Assembly (NCBI RefSeq): GCF_025263685.1
Contig: NZ_CP092109.1
Location: 3,845,001-3,909,000, forward strand
Origin: Geoalkalibacter halelectricus
Lineage (GTDB): Bacteria > Desulfobacterota > Desulfuromonadia > Desulfuromonadales > Geoalkalibacteraceae
Length of the DNA: 64,000 nt
Direction of reading: 5' to 3'
Shown here: in pieces, positions 55,101 to 63,000 of the stretch
How the letters are laid out: every line of letters begins with the position of its first letter
Position numbering within the stretch: the stretch's first letter is position 1
Notes under the pieces: generated by a model
Told to the model about the DNA's origin: nothing
Databases searched by the model: none
The model's input: the letters and a program-made list of their open reading frames with translations, nothing else
Made by a program: the position numbers and the translations under genes

Positions 55101-55665
55101 GGCCCTGGTCGATGTCACCGACAACGTTCTTCAGGCCGACTCCCTGAGCGATGAAGCGCGCACTCGCCTCGGGGTCACGAGCCTGGAAGAAGCCATCGCG
55201 AAAACCCTCGAGCAGTTGCGCGAACAAGACGGCTGGTACATCCGCCTCGATCTGCGTGACGGTGAAAAGATTCTGGCCTCGCCCCTGGTGTTCAACAAGG
55301 TGGCCTACTTCACCACTTATACGCCGGGAATCCTGATCAGCGATGACCCCTGCCAGACCGGCAACCTCGGTGTCGCGCGCCTGTATGCCGTCGATTATCT
55401 CAGTGGCGAGGCAGTGCGCAATTACGACCTGACCAATGACGGTCAGGACACCGCCGAGAACCTGCGCGCCCAGACCCGCGACGGCAAGGTGTTACGCCGC
55501 TCCGACCGCGAGCGCACCCTTGGTTCCGGCATTCCCTCCGGAATCGTCGTCATGGTTCCCGAAGTGGGCGAACCGCGCCTTCTCATCGGCTGCGACGGAG
55601 GGATCTGCGTGGACGACGCCGGTGCCGGGGGCAGGGTGCAACCCCTTTATTGGTTGCAGAGGTAA
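52183..55665 (+). CDS. pilY1: PilY1-type pilus tip adhesin/assembly protein (cluster 1)
   Basis: The 1160-residue secreted protein has a signal region (LIGLMVTLLLLLTFQSAWA), a von Willebrand A-like domain with an intact MIDAS start (IIVDTSGSMRDK, residues about 64-72), many Cys in 100-160 (TCGASGNQPC, CDSPDLNC), and a C-terminal PilY1 beta-propeller (LGDILHSSPAVVHY near 600, FIPDILLPDLKYLR near 640). A calcium-binding loop DKNQNGVIEADAGD lies near 669-682 within the propeller. It caps and regulates the pilus with the minor pilins. Start at 52183, overlapping the upstream gene. Confidence 0.93.
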   Translation: MSEQGSAIFLRDSKGLKRFFRLIGLMVTLLLLLTFQSAWAGPDDYLCDTAIFGAGGQGFAPNVLIIVDTSGSMRDKMPVQPYNANITYPQSNTCGASGNQPCVPDEIYECDSPDLNCKLKKAHATYPLTDSCGPGNDELWNFGIWPTNEYEINNNRNDCTFTGGDGRRRRSGSWNYYVTGNWANYRAQVVDETKIQIAKRVVKDVVAANPGVRFGLMRFNFENGGRFATSGTYTAYVDDLNEIWQGGTTKRTKFYEAVDNLTAEGWTPLAETLFEARAYFRGLPSVFNSGTYTSPMQAHCQNNYIILVSDGMSTRDDDPVLRTICDNGDCTGSGPTKQYNWRGTDHLIDVAWELYNTDMFPHWPGKQNVTTYMVGFGLEGAVAEAVELLDAAMHEGTGGRHSLAFLANDPDGFSAALTAIIDEIREVHTSFATPVAPASPQNRYASGEHIYLSLFQPIGNGRWRGNLKKFGLAADGRILDSLGLEATRPDGRFKDSATSYWSVFSDGAEVDKGGAGALLANRNLINNPRNIYTNLGPAQLTHGDNRFALGNAALTRQMLGVGSDSERDLLMRFVQGFDAYDDNANGNTGENRDWILGDILHSSPAVVHYSANQSVIFVGANDGQLRAFNDGDGQELWSFIPDILLPDLKYLRDGHHTYFVDMTPTVFVLDKNQNGVIEADAGDRVILLFGLRRGGGKDRLLSPQVRGGYYALDVSNPAQPEFLWKITSATPGFDELGESWSNPTLARMRVEVDGVVKDILVAVFGAGYDNNEDRRFGNTQSFPPANDATDTTLPTLDAGQVTSPGGGAQHNPRGRGIYAVKVGEFSGATFERTTSPRKIWGYTVADNAAMTFSIPSEVAALDLSHNGYVDRFYVGDTGGRVWRIDARAALPADWGVELIFDANGGQLVEKGRKFFQRPSVTVERNRQPMIFIGSGDRSHPLNEAVVDRLYAIKDPLDRPASKPAWDATPLTEAALVDVTDNVLQADSLSDEARTRLGVTSLEEAIAKTLEQLREQDGWYIRLDLRDGEKILASPLVFNKVAYFTTYTPGILISDDPCQTGNLGVARLYAVDYLSGEAVRNYDLTNDGQDTAENLRAQTRDGKVLRRSDRERTLGSGIPSGIVVMVPEVGEPRLLIGCDGGICVDDAGAGGRVQPLYWLQR

Positions 55666-55668
55666 GCA

Positions 55669-56622
55669 ATGCGATATTTTTTTCATGGGATGTTATTGCT
55701 GATTTTCTCATTGGGCATGAGCGGCTGTCGCGGCAGCGAACCGCAGAGCGCCGCGCCGGGCGCCGCAGAGAGCGCGCGGACGGTTTCCGCATCCGCGGAG
55801 ACCGCGGCGGAGGATTCCTCCGCTGATACAACGCAGCCAAGCGTCAGTCTGCATCCGGATCCGCCCATTGGTGCGGCCGAGGTGCGGGCGCGGCTGCGCA
55901 ACCTGCCCGGTGAGTACGACCTGGTCTGGGAGCGCAATGGTCGGCTCATCGAGGGCGCTCAGGGAGAAGTGCTGCCCAAGGGGCAGGTGGCGCGGGGCGA
56001 TATGTTGACGGTTCGCGTCCGTTATGAAGGTGGAGAGGTCAGCGCCAGTGCGCGGGTGGGCAACAGCCCGCCGGAAATCTCCGTCATCAACTTCGCCGAG
56101 CCGCGTATCCATCGGGGCGTGGATATAATTCTGGAACCGGTTGCCCATGACGCCGACGGCGATCCCATCAGCTTTCGTTATCAATGGTGGATCAACGGCG
56201 AGGAGGTGCCGGGGCGTACCGATGCGCGTCTGCCGGGCGATCTTTTCCACAAGGGTGACCGCGTCGCGGTCAAGGTCATTCCCATGGACGCCCACGGCGA
56301 CGGCATTCCCGTCACCGGACGCGAGTTCACCATTCCCCCCGGCTCGCCCCAATTCGTTTCCCAGCCGCCGGCAAACTTTGAGGGCCGCGTTTATCGCTAT
56401 CAGGCACGCGCGCAAGACCCCGACGGCGAGCCGGTGCGCTATTCCCTGGCCGAGGCGCCCGAGGGCATGCGCATCGATGCCGACAGCGGCCAAATCACCT
56501 GGAACGTCGAAAATGCGCCCCCCGGTGAACACCGCATCCGCATTCGTGCCCTTGACAGCGAGGGTCTGGAGGCCTTTCAGGAATTCACCCTCAGCCTCGC
56601 ATCCCCGGAGCAAGAAGGTTGA
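55669..56622 (+). CDS. Lipoprotein with Ig/cadherin-like domains
   Basis: The 317-residue protein has a lipobox ending at Cys20 (LIFSLGMSGC) and a low-complexity Ala/Ser/Glu linker (about 21-60). Beta-sandwich repeats follow: EVRARLRNLPGEYDLVWERNG, HDADGDPISFRYQWWINGEE, then the cadherin-like/putative-Ig motif DPDGEPVRYSLAEAPEGMRI...SGQITWNV near the C-terminus. DADGDP and DPDGEP look like calcium-coordinating loops. It lies between pilY1 and fimT and is probably a membrane-anchored partner in pilus tip assembly or adhesion. Confidence 0.75.
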   Translation: MRYFFHGMLLLIFSLGMSGCRGSEPQSAAPGAAESARTVSASAETAAEDSSADTTQPSVSLHPDPPIGAAEVRARLRNLPGEYDLVWERNGRLIEGAQGEVLPKGQVARGDMLTVRVRYEGGEVSASARVGNSPPEISVINFAEPRIHRGVDIILEPVAHDADGDPISFRYQWWINGEEVPGRTDARLPGDLFHKGDRVAVKVIPMDAHGDGIPVTGREFTIPPGSPQFVSQPPANFEGRVYRYQARAQDPDGEPVRYSLAEAPEGMRIDADSGQITWNVENAPPGEHRIRIRALDSEGLEAFQEFTLSLASPEQEG

Positions 56623-57137
56623 TGCTTTCCTCGTCCCGTGGATTCGCCCTGATTGAAGCCCTGGTGGTGCTCGGCCTGATCGGCATTTTGCTCACCATCG
56701 GCTATCCCTATTATCAGGTTTTCATGCAGAATGCCTCCTATCGCTCCGCGGCGCGCGAAGTTGCTTCCGTCATGCGCCAGGCGCGCGCCGAGGCGGCTAC
56801 CAGAAATCGCGAGCATCGGGTGGAGATTGATCTGAAGGGCAGCGATCAACGCTATCGTTATCGGCTGAGTCGGGGCGATCGGTCACGCAACAGTTCTGCT
56901 TGGATGCCCTCTGAAGACGAGGCCAAGGGGTGGAACTTTCTTTCTCCGCTGATCGCGATTGATGTTGTTAACGCGGATCAGTGTAGGAAAGAAAATGGTA
57001 TTTTGTATTTGAATTTCTTCCCTGACGGCACAGCATCCTGCACGGCCGAGATTCATATTGAAAACCGCGCCGGCGAGCGCCGCTTTCTCGTGCAACTGAC
57101 CTCCCGCGCCACCGGACATGTGACGGTGGGTCGCTGA
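56622..57137 (+). CDS. fimT: FimT/GspH-type minor pilin
   Basis: The 171-residue prepilin has SSSRG/FALIEALVVLGLIGILLTIGYPYYQ and then RSAAREVASVMRQARAEAATRNREHRVEI, the GspH/FimT signature. Start at the ATG overlapping the lipoprotein stop (TGATG). In other bacteria FimT binds DNA during natural transformation or primes the pilus. Last gene of the first pilin operon. Confidence 0.92.
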   Translation: MLSSSRGFALIEALVVLGLIGILLTIGYPYYQVFMQNASYRSAAREVASVMRQARAEAATRNREHRVEIDLKGSDQRYRYRLSRGDRSRNSSAWMPSEDEAKGWNFLSPLIAIDVVNADQCRKENGILYLNFFPDGTASCTAEIHIENRAGERRFLVQLTSRATGHVTVGR

Positions 57138-57168
57138 AGTCGGATCTTACGGGGGGGGGAGAAAAGCG

Positions 57169-57519
57169 TTAGGGGTTCGATTGACCGGTGGAATCCAGGA
57201 TTTGTTCAATGGCGGATTTTAGTTCCGGAAGCCGGTGGTGGACTGTCTGCCAGACAAGGTGGGCGTTGACGCCGAAATAAAAATGGATGAGCCTGTCGTG
57301 CATCCCGGCGATTTGCTTCCACGGGATCTCGGGGTGTGTCTGCCGGACGTCTTCTCCAAGCTGCTTGACGGCCTCGCCGATGATTTCCAACTTGCGGATG
57401 ACGGCGCTCAGGGTTTTGTCATCCGCCTCGAAGGCATTGAAATCATAATCGGTGACGAAAGATTCGATGCTGACGATTGCCGCCAAAATATCCTTCAGGT
57501 ACAAAGACTGATCCCTCAT
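57169..57519 (-). CDS. hepT: HepT-type RNase toxin (DUF86)
   Basis: The 116-residue helical protein has RKLEIIGEAVKQLGEDVRQTHPEIPWKQIAGMHDRLIHFYFGV, with the HEPN RNase motif R-x(4)-H-x-Y read here as DRLIHFYF (slightly shortened spacing). It overlaps the antitoxin gene by four bases (57516-57519). HepT is neutralised by MntA through AMPylation of the Tyr in this motif (family knowledge). The pair sits between the two pilin operons. Confidence 0.85.
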   Translation of the reverse strand: MRDQSLYLKDILAAIVSIESFVTDYDFNAFEADDKTLSAVIRKLEIIGEAVKQLGEDVRQTHPEIPWKQIAGMHDRLIHFYFGVNAHLVWQTVHHRLPELKSAIEQILDSTGQSNP

Positions 57520-57809
57520 GGGTAAAGAACCTCCCGGAAAACCCTGTCTCGGATTTCCTTGCGCAAGGATGCCTTAGGCACCACATCGACCTTGCGGTGC
57601 AGCCTTTCCTCCAAATATTGACCGAGTCCGATCAGATCCAGCAAATCCGCCGATTCATCCAACTCAACAAGCAGGTCGATGTCGCTGGATGCTTTCTCCT
57701 CGCCTCGCGCCACCGAACCGAAAAGGCCGATTTGATTGACCTTGTAGTCGCGATGCAAAGTCGGTTTCAGGTCGCGAAGCTGACTGAGAATTTCCTGGGT
57801 GCCGGCCAT
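57516..57809 (-). CDS. mntA: MntA-type minimal nucleotidyltransferase antitoxin
   Basis: The 97-residue protein has QIGLFGSVARGEEKASSDIDLLVEL, the GSx10DxD active site of minimal nucleotidyltransferases, followed by LGQYLEERLHRKVDVVPK with the third acidic residue. It is first in the operon with hepT. A MITE-like repeat begins 32 bases upstream of its start, inside its promoter region. Confidence 0.9.
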   Translation of the reverse strand: MAGTQEILSQLRDLKPTLHRDYKVNQIGLFGSVARGEEKASSDIDLLVELDESADLLDLIGLGQYLEERLHRKVDVVPKASLRKEIRDRVFREVLYP

Positions 57810-57841
57810 GAGGAGTTCCTTGAATTCGAGGGTGTTAGCTA

Positions 57842-58004
57842 GGAGGCTGTCGGACTATCCATGAGCCGGCTGCAAATCCGGCTGTTTGGCTCGGATTCCG
57901 GCTCCTTTTCGGTACGTAGCTACGGCTATGCACTCTCAAAGGAGCCAAAATCCGGACTGAAACATCCAAATTTTCGCTTCGGCCCGGATAGTCCGACAGC
58001 CTCC
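57842..58004. repeat. 163-bp MITE-like repeat, copy 3
   Basis: Perfect 19-bp terminal inverted repeats (GGAGGCTGTCGGACTATCC and its complement), TA on both flanks (57840-57841 and 58005-58006), same inner hairpin as the other copies. It is closer to copy 2 than to copy 1 in the inner sequence (ATGAGCC, GGACTGAAACATCC). Confidence 0.92.
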
Positions 58005-58006
58005 TA

Positions 58007-58030
58007 GGAGGCTGTTGGACTATCCATGAT
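58007..58030. repeat. Truncated end of a fourth MITE-like copy
   Basis: Directly after the TA bordering copy 3, GGAGGCTGTTGGACTATCC repeats the left terminal sequence with one change, followed by ATGA and then unrelated sequence. It is a solo end left by a deletion or a nested insertion. Confidence 0.8.
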
Positions 58031-58107
58031 AGAAACATAGCCAATCCGGACCACCAAGGCAAGAAGCGGTTGGATAACCACTGACAATTCTTGCCCTTCC
58101 TGCGCCA

Positions 58108-58139
58108 AAGGCCATGCAAAGTTTGCATGGCCTTTTTTT
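58108..58139 (+). terminator. Strong rho-independent terminator
   Basis: AAGGCCATGCAAA pairs with TTTGCATGGCCTT, with almost no loop, followed by seven T. It now lies about 970 bases after fimT with the mntA-hepT pair and the MITE in between; it may be the original end of the first pilin operon. Confidence 0.88.
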
Positions 58140-58201
58140 CGTGCCGCGGGTCTTTTCAGAAAATCCATTGAAAATCAGTGGACTGGAAGCGTTGGCATTT
58201 G

Positions 58202-58217
58202 CGGTATCAGATTTGCA
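58202..58217 (+). promoter_or_regulatory. Possible sigma-54 promoter of the second pilin operon
   Basis: CGGTATCAGATTTGCA has GG (58203-58204) and GC (58215-58216) exactly 10 bases apart and a perfect TTGCA -12 box, but a weak -24 box (CGGTAT instead of TGGCAC). It lies 52 bases before the second pilV ATG. Weaker than the element at 49785-49800. Confidence 0.4.
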
Positions 58218-58268
58218 ACCGGAAATGAGGCAAGGCTAACTTCTTTAATGCTTCGAGGAGGTCACCTC

Positions 58269-58688
58269 ATGCTCCTGGCCAACCAAAAGGGGTTTTCCCT
58301 CATTGAAATGCTTGCCGCGGTCACGGTTCTGGCTGTCGGATTGTTGGCCCTGGCCGGCTTGCAGGTGACGGCCATGCGTACCAATACCCATGCCGCGGCC
58401 ATCACCGAGGCGACGGCCCTGGCGCAGGCGGCCGTCGAGCGGATCCAGGCCATGGATGGGGATCGGCCGTGGTTGCGGACCACCCAGGTGGACTCCACCC
58501 CTGCGGAACTGGCGGACATCGTGGCGGGCACCCCCTATGAACTGTTTCTAAATACGACCGTTGATTTTAATGGCGTGGACAACATCACCCGCATCGAACT
58601 GACGGTGGAATCGCTGGCCGCACTGCAAAAGGTCCACGGCGCGAGCAAGCAAACAGTCACCCTCACCCTGCTTAAACGATATTTCTAA
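58269..58688 (+). CDS. pilV: Type IV pilus minor pilin PilV (cluster 2)
   Basis: The 139-residue prepilin has NQKG/FSLIEMLAAVTVLAVGLLALAGLQ, with Glu5, then TEATALAQAAVERIQAMDGD. GAGGAGGT at 58255-58262 supports the ATG at 58269 over an upstream ATG at 58248. It is a paralogue of the gene at 49843-50253, in the same order relative to pilW, pilX and pilY1. Confidence 0.92.
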   Translation: MLLANQKGFSLIEMLAAVTVLAVGLLALAGLQVTAMRTNTHAAAITEATALAQAAVERIQAMDGDRPWLRTTQVDSTPAELADIVAGTPYELFLNTTVDFNGVDNITRIELTVESLAALQKVHGASKQTVTLTLLKRYF

Positions 58689-58699
58689 GGGTTTCAGTG

Positions 58700-59530
58700 A
58701 TGATTCCAAAATGCTTGCGGGACCAGCGCGGATTCGGTCTTCCCGAGGTTCTCATTGCATCGGCCCTGATGCTGGTGGTCATGGGGGCGGTCATGTCCCT
58801 CTATCTTGGCACTCAGCGCAGCGCGCGGGTCGAAACCGACTTTGCCGATGTGCAGGACAACCTGCGCCTGGCCTTCGATCAGTTGACCAAGGATGTGCGC
58901 ATGGCCGGGTTTCTGGTCATCGGCGCGCCCATCGTCGACCGGTCCGCGACCGCTTTTACCATCCGCACCACTTCGCCGGCGCGCCGTTATGCGCGCATCA
59001 CTGCGCCCGACATCGGCACCGGTTCCAACAAGACCTTCGAAGTGTATTCCTCGGCCATGGTCGAGCGATTCCGCGTGGGCGACCAGGTGCGCATCATCCG
59101 TCCGCCCAACCAGGAGCAGCCCGGTGCGGAAATATCCGGGTCATCCCTGATTTTTGAGGTCAGTGCGACCAATCCAGGCGCTCGTACTCTGTCCCTGTCA
59201 AATTTTTCCGACGGGGCCGACTACGCCTTTTCCCGCGGCGACATGATCGTGCGCGTCACCGCCGGCTCGCCTCTGGTCAGTGAAATACGCTACCAATTCC
59301 GACCCGCACCCCACAATACCCTTGAGCGCGTCGTCAACGGCGGCACGCCGCAGATTCTCGCGCGCAACCTGAGCAACCTTGAATTCGACTACGATTTCAA
59401 CGACGAGGATCTGGTCGAAGCAGTGCGCATCGCAATAACCGGCTCGGCCGGAGTGGAAAACGATCCGCAAAACAAGATCGCCCATCGCACACGCACCGTT
59501 CGCACCCACATCACGGTGCGCAACATTTAA
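58700..59530 (+). CDS. pilW: Type IV pilus minor pilin PilW (cluster 2)
   Basis: The 276-residue prepilin has DQRG/FGLPEVLIASALMLVVMGAVMSLYLG and then FADVQDNLRLAFDQLTKDVRMAGFL, the PilW signature. Glu5 is present; a Pro at position 4 of the mature helix is unusual. It is shorter than its cluster 1 paralogue, with a smaller head. Confidence 0.92.
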   Translation: MIPKCLRDQRGFGLPEVLIASALMLVVMGAVMSLYLGTQRSARVETDFADVQDNLRLAFDQLTKDVRMAGFLVIGAPIVDRSATAFTIRTTSPARRYARITAPDIGTGSNKTFEVYSSAMVERFRVGDQVRIIRPPNQEQPGAEISGSSLIFEVSATNPGARTLSLSNFSDGADYAFSRGDMIVRVTAGSPLVSEIRYQFRPAPHNTLERVVNGGTPQILARNLSNLEFDYDFNDEDLVEAVRIAITGSAGVENDPQNKIAHRTRTVRTHITVRNI

Positions 59531-59537
59531 CGACGGG

Positions 59538-60098
59538 ATGCCGAAGATGATGTTCATCCGCAAGGAAAAAAACCTTCACAGTCCTCCGCGTCTGGGCGAG
59601 AAGCTGACTGATCAGAGCGGCATGGCCCTGGTGTTGGCCGTCGGTATGCTCTTGATCCTCACGGTGCTGGGGGCGGTGGTGTGGACCGCCACCAACCGCC
59701 AGATTGATTCGGCGGGTTTCCAGCAGGCTAACCAGCAGGCCTTTTTCGCCACCCAGCGGGCCCTGGAATATGCCGTCACCCGCGACATTTTACTCAATCT
59801 GACCGCCGGCCAATCCGTGGATCTCACCAGCAGCGCCCATAAGGCTAATATCAATGCCGGCAACAGCAAAACCTCCGGCGGCGGGGAAATTCTGGCCGGT
59901 GAGATTTTCGACGACGGTCCCGGAGAAATGCCCCTGCGCCTGCGCGCCCGTTACGGGTCGGATTTTGGCGCCAACTATTACTTCATTTCCGTGTCCGCGG
60001 AAGGCCCGCGTGGCAGCCGCGAGGACGTGGAAACCCAGGTGGTGCGCCTGTTCAAGCACGATGACGATTCTCTGTTCATAACCACGGGAGGTGGGTGA
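59538..60098 (+). CDS. pilX: Type IV pilus minor pilin PilX (cluster 2)
   Basis: The 186-residue protein has a long N-terminal leader (about 28 residues) before DQSG/MALVLAVGMLLILTVLGAVVW, lacks Glu5 as usual for PilX, and continues TATNRQIDSAGFQQANQQAFFATQRALEYAV. Its stop overlaps the pilY1 start (TGATG). Confidence 0.88.
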   Translation: MPKMMFIRKEKNLHSPPRLGEKLTDQSGMALVLAVGMLLILTVLGAVVWTATNRQIDSAGFQQANQQAFFATQRALEYAVTRDILLNLTAGQSVDLTSSAHKANINAGNSKTSGGGEILAGEIFDDGPGEMPLRLRARYGSDFGANYYFISVSAEGPRGSREDVETQVVRLFKHDDDSLFITTGGG

Positions 60099-63000
60099 TG
60101 GCGGATAAAATCCTGAAGTTACATTTTCTTTTGGCGCTATTTCTCCTGCTGCCATTCGCGAGTTTCGGCGCGCCCGACGAATATCTTGGCGATTCGGCCA
60201 TTTACGTGCTCGATGGCGAAAGTTCGGGGGTGCGGCCCAATGTCATGTTTTTGATCAACAACAGCCGCAACATGGTCGACCAGAAGGCCGGCACCGATGC
60301 CTATGATCCGGAGGTGGATTATGCCGGACCATACCAACGCAACGGTGTGTATTTTCGCAACAACCCCAGTTCTCCCTGGCAGCTTCGCGTTGCGGCCAAT
60401 GCCGACGGCTCCCTCAAGGTGTCCTGCGGCGGAGAGGATCCCAATGGCGCCCGTCAACTTCTTCTGAACAACGGTTTTCTCAAGGGAGGTCTTGACAGTA
60501 ACGGCAACTGCAGCAACAAAAACAACGACCAGAAAGATTTCTATCTGGGCAATCTGGTCAACAAGCTTGAATCCGAACCGGTGATCAATCAATGGCAGGT
60601 CAGCACCAATTACGCGGCCGGGCAGATCATCCACCCGCCGGGCAATACGCAGTTGCTTTTCCGTAGCCTCAATGCCGGAACCTCCGGTGCCGCTTCACCC
60701 GAATGGCCGACCGAGCCAGCCGGAGCGACGGTGGAAGACGGCACGATTACCTGGGAAATGCTTTCGAGTATTTTTGACGTTACGCGCGAGGTCGTGCTGC
60801 AGGTGGTCGAGTCTCTGCGCAACCAGGTCAATGTCGGAGTCATGGTTTTTGGTAACAATAATGATGGGGGCTGGGTCAAGGCGCCGGTGGTGAATGTCGG
60901 CACGCTGGATGTCGACGGCAATGGAGGCGAAAATAACTATCAGAATTTTCGCCAAGTCGTTCAAACCTTGGCCCACGTTTCGAGCAACACCCATGAGCCC
61001 ATCGCCGGTGCTCTCTATGATGCCAGCCTCTATTTCCGGGGTGAGTATGACAGCAATAAACGTGTCGGCCAGCCGCGCAGCCCGGCTTATCCCTCGCCCA
61101 TCGAATATCATTGTGAGATTAGCCATATCGTGGTGCTGACCACGGGCGCAAGCGCCCCGACTTCACCCACGGCCAATGCCTTAGGGGATCTCAACGGCGA
61201 CGGTATCGTCGGACCCGAAGACGGTGCTTATTTGCTGTACAACACCGATCATCGCCCCAATATGGAAGGCACCCAGCGGGTTCATACCAACATCATTCAG
61301 TTTCTGACCAAATCCGTCGATCTGGAAAGTGCCACCGACGAGGATCATGGCAACGGCACCTATGTGCTGGCCAGCTCCACCGAGGATCTGGAAGCGGCTC
61401 TGCGCGACATTCTCAGCGGTATCGTCGCCGAGGTCGACACCTCCTTTGTCGCCCCGGTGGTTCCCGCCAGCACCACCAACCGCACCATCAGCGGCAACCG
61501 CGTTTACCTTGGCCTATTCAAGCCGCGGAACCAGAATCATTGGCTGGGCAATCTGAAAAAATACCAGGTTGGTGCGGACAACCGCCTCAAGGACAAGGAC
61601 GGAAACGACGCCACCTATACCGCCGAGGAGGCACAAAGCGCCGGAAAAAGTGCCGGGGATTTCCTGCCGAGTTCCACTTCCTACTGGAGCAACGATGCTG
61701 ACGGCGGCGATGTCCTCAAGGGAGGCGCGGGCGCGCTTTTGGCGCAGAACAGCGCCCGCAACATTTATACCTATCTGCCCCAGGTCAACAATCAGCCCAA
61801 GGATTTGACCCATGCGGCCAATGCCTTTGCCGTCTCCAACAACCTCATCTCCACCGGACTGCTTGAACTGGTCGACGCCGACGAGCGCGACCTGCTGATC
61901 AATTACGTGCACGGCAGGGATGCCTATGAGGATGAGGGCGACGATCCCACGCAGCTGCGCGAGCACGTCATGGGCGACATCCTGCACTCCCGACCCCTGG
62001 TGTTCAGCTACGCGCCCTTTGAAATGAACGCGACCAACGAGGCGGACTGCGGTATCAACAAATCCTACATCTTCGTCGGCAGCAACAGCGGAGCCCTGCA
62101 CGCCTTTCGGGATTGCGACGGCAGCGAGGCCTGGGCTTTTATCCCCGACAACGTGCTGGGCCATTTGCAGTACCTGCGCAATAATCTGCACACGCCCTTT
62201 GTCGATGCGCCGATCTCCGCCTATGTGCATGATCGCAACAACGACGGGGTCATCGACCCTTATGACGGCGATCGCGTGCTGCTGGTTTTGGGCCAGCGAC
62301 GTGGTGGCGGCAGCAATACCCTGGGTGCCATGGACAAAGGGGCTTATTACATCCTCGACGTGACCGACCCCGAGACGCCGAAATTCGTCAGCAAATTCGA
62401 CCGCGACGATTACACCGAAATGGGACAGGCCTGGAGCCAGCCGCGCCTGGCCCGCATCAAGCACGGCAATGACATCAAAGTGGTGGCGTTTCTGGGCGGC
62501 GGCTACGATCAGAATGAGGATCTGCGCTACGGCAACACCCAGTACTTCCCCAAGGGCATCACCGGCACCACCGATCTGTCCCAGGCCGGCCTCGGCAGTG
62601 GGCTGACGACCAAACCGGCCACCTTTGAAGACTCCGGACCCCGGGTCAATCCCAGTGGCCGCGGTGTTTTCGCCATTGAAATCGCTCGCCTGGTCAAGGG
62701 CCAGGACGGCAGGTATGACGCCAACATCGACAACAGCGGTGATTTGCTCTGGCATTCTTCCTTCAATGCCACGACCAATCCCCATATGACCTACTCCTTT
62801 CCCTCGGATGTCGCCGTACTCGACGTCAACGGCAACGGCTTCGCCGATCGTCTCTACGTCGGCGACACGGGCGGACGCATGTGGCGCTTCGATGTCGGCA
62901 ACAGCAACCCCAGTCACTGGTCGGGACGCATCATCTTTCGCTCCAACGCCGGCGCCGACGGCAGCAACGGCCGAAAAATCTTCTATCGCCCCTCGGTGGT

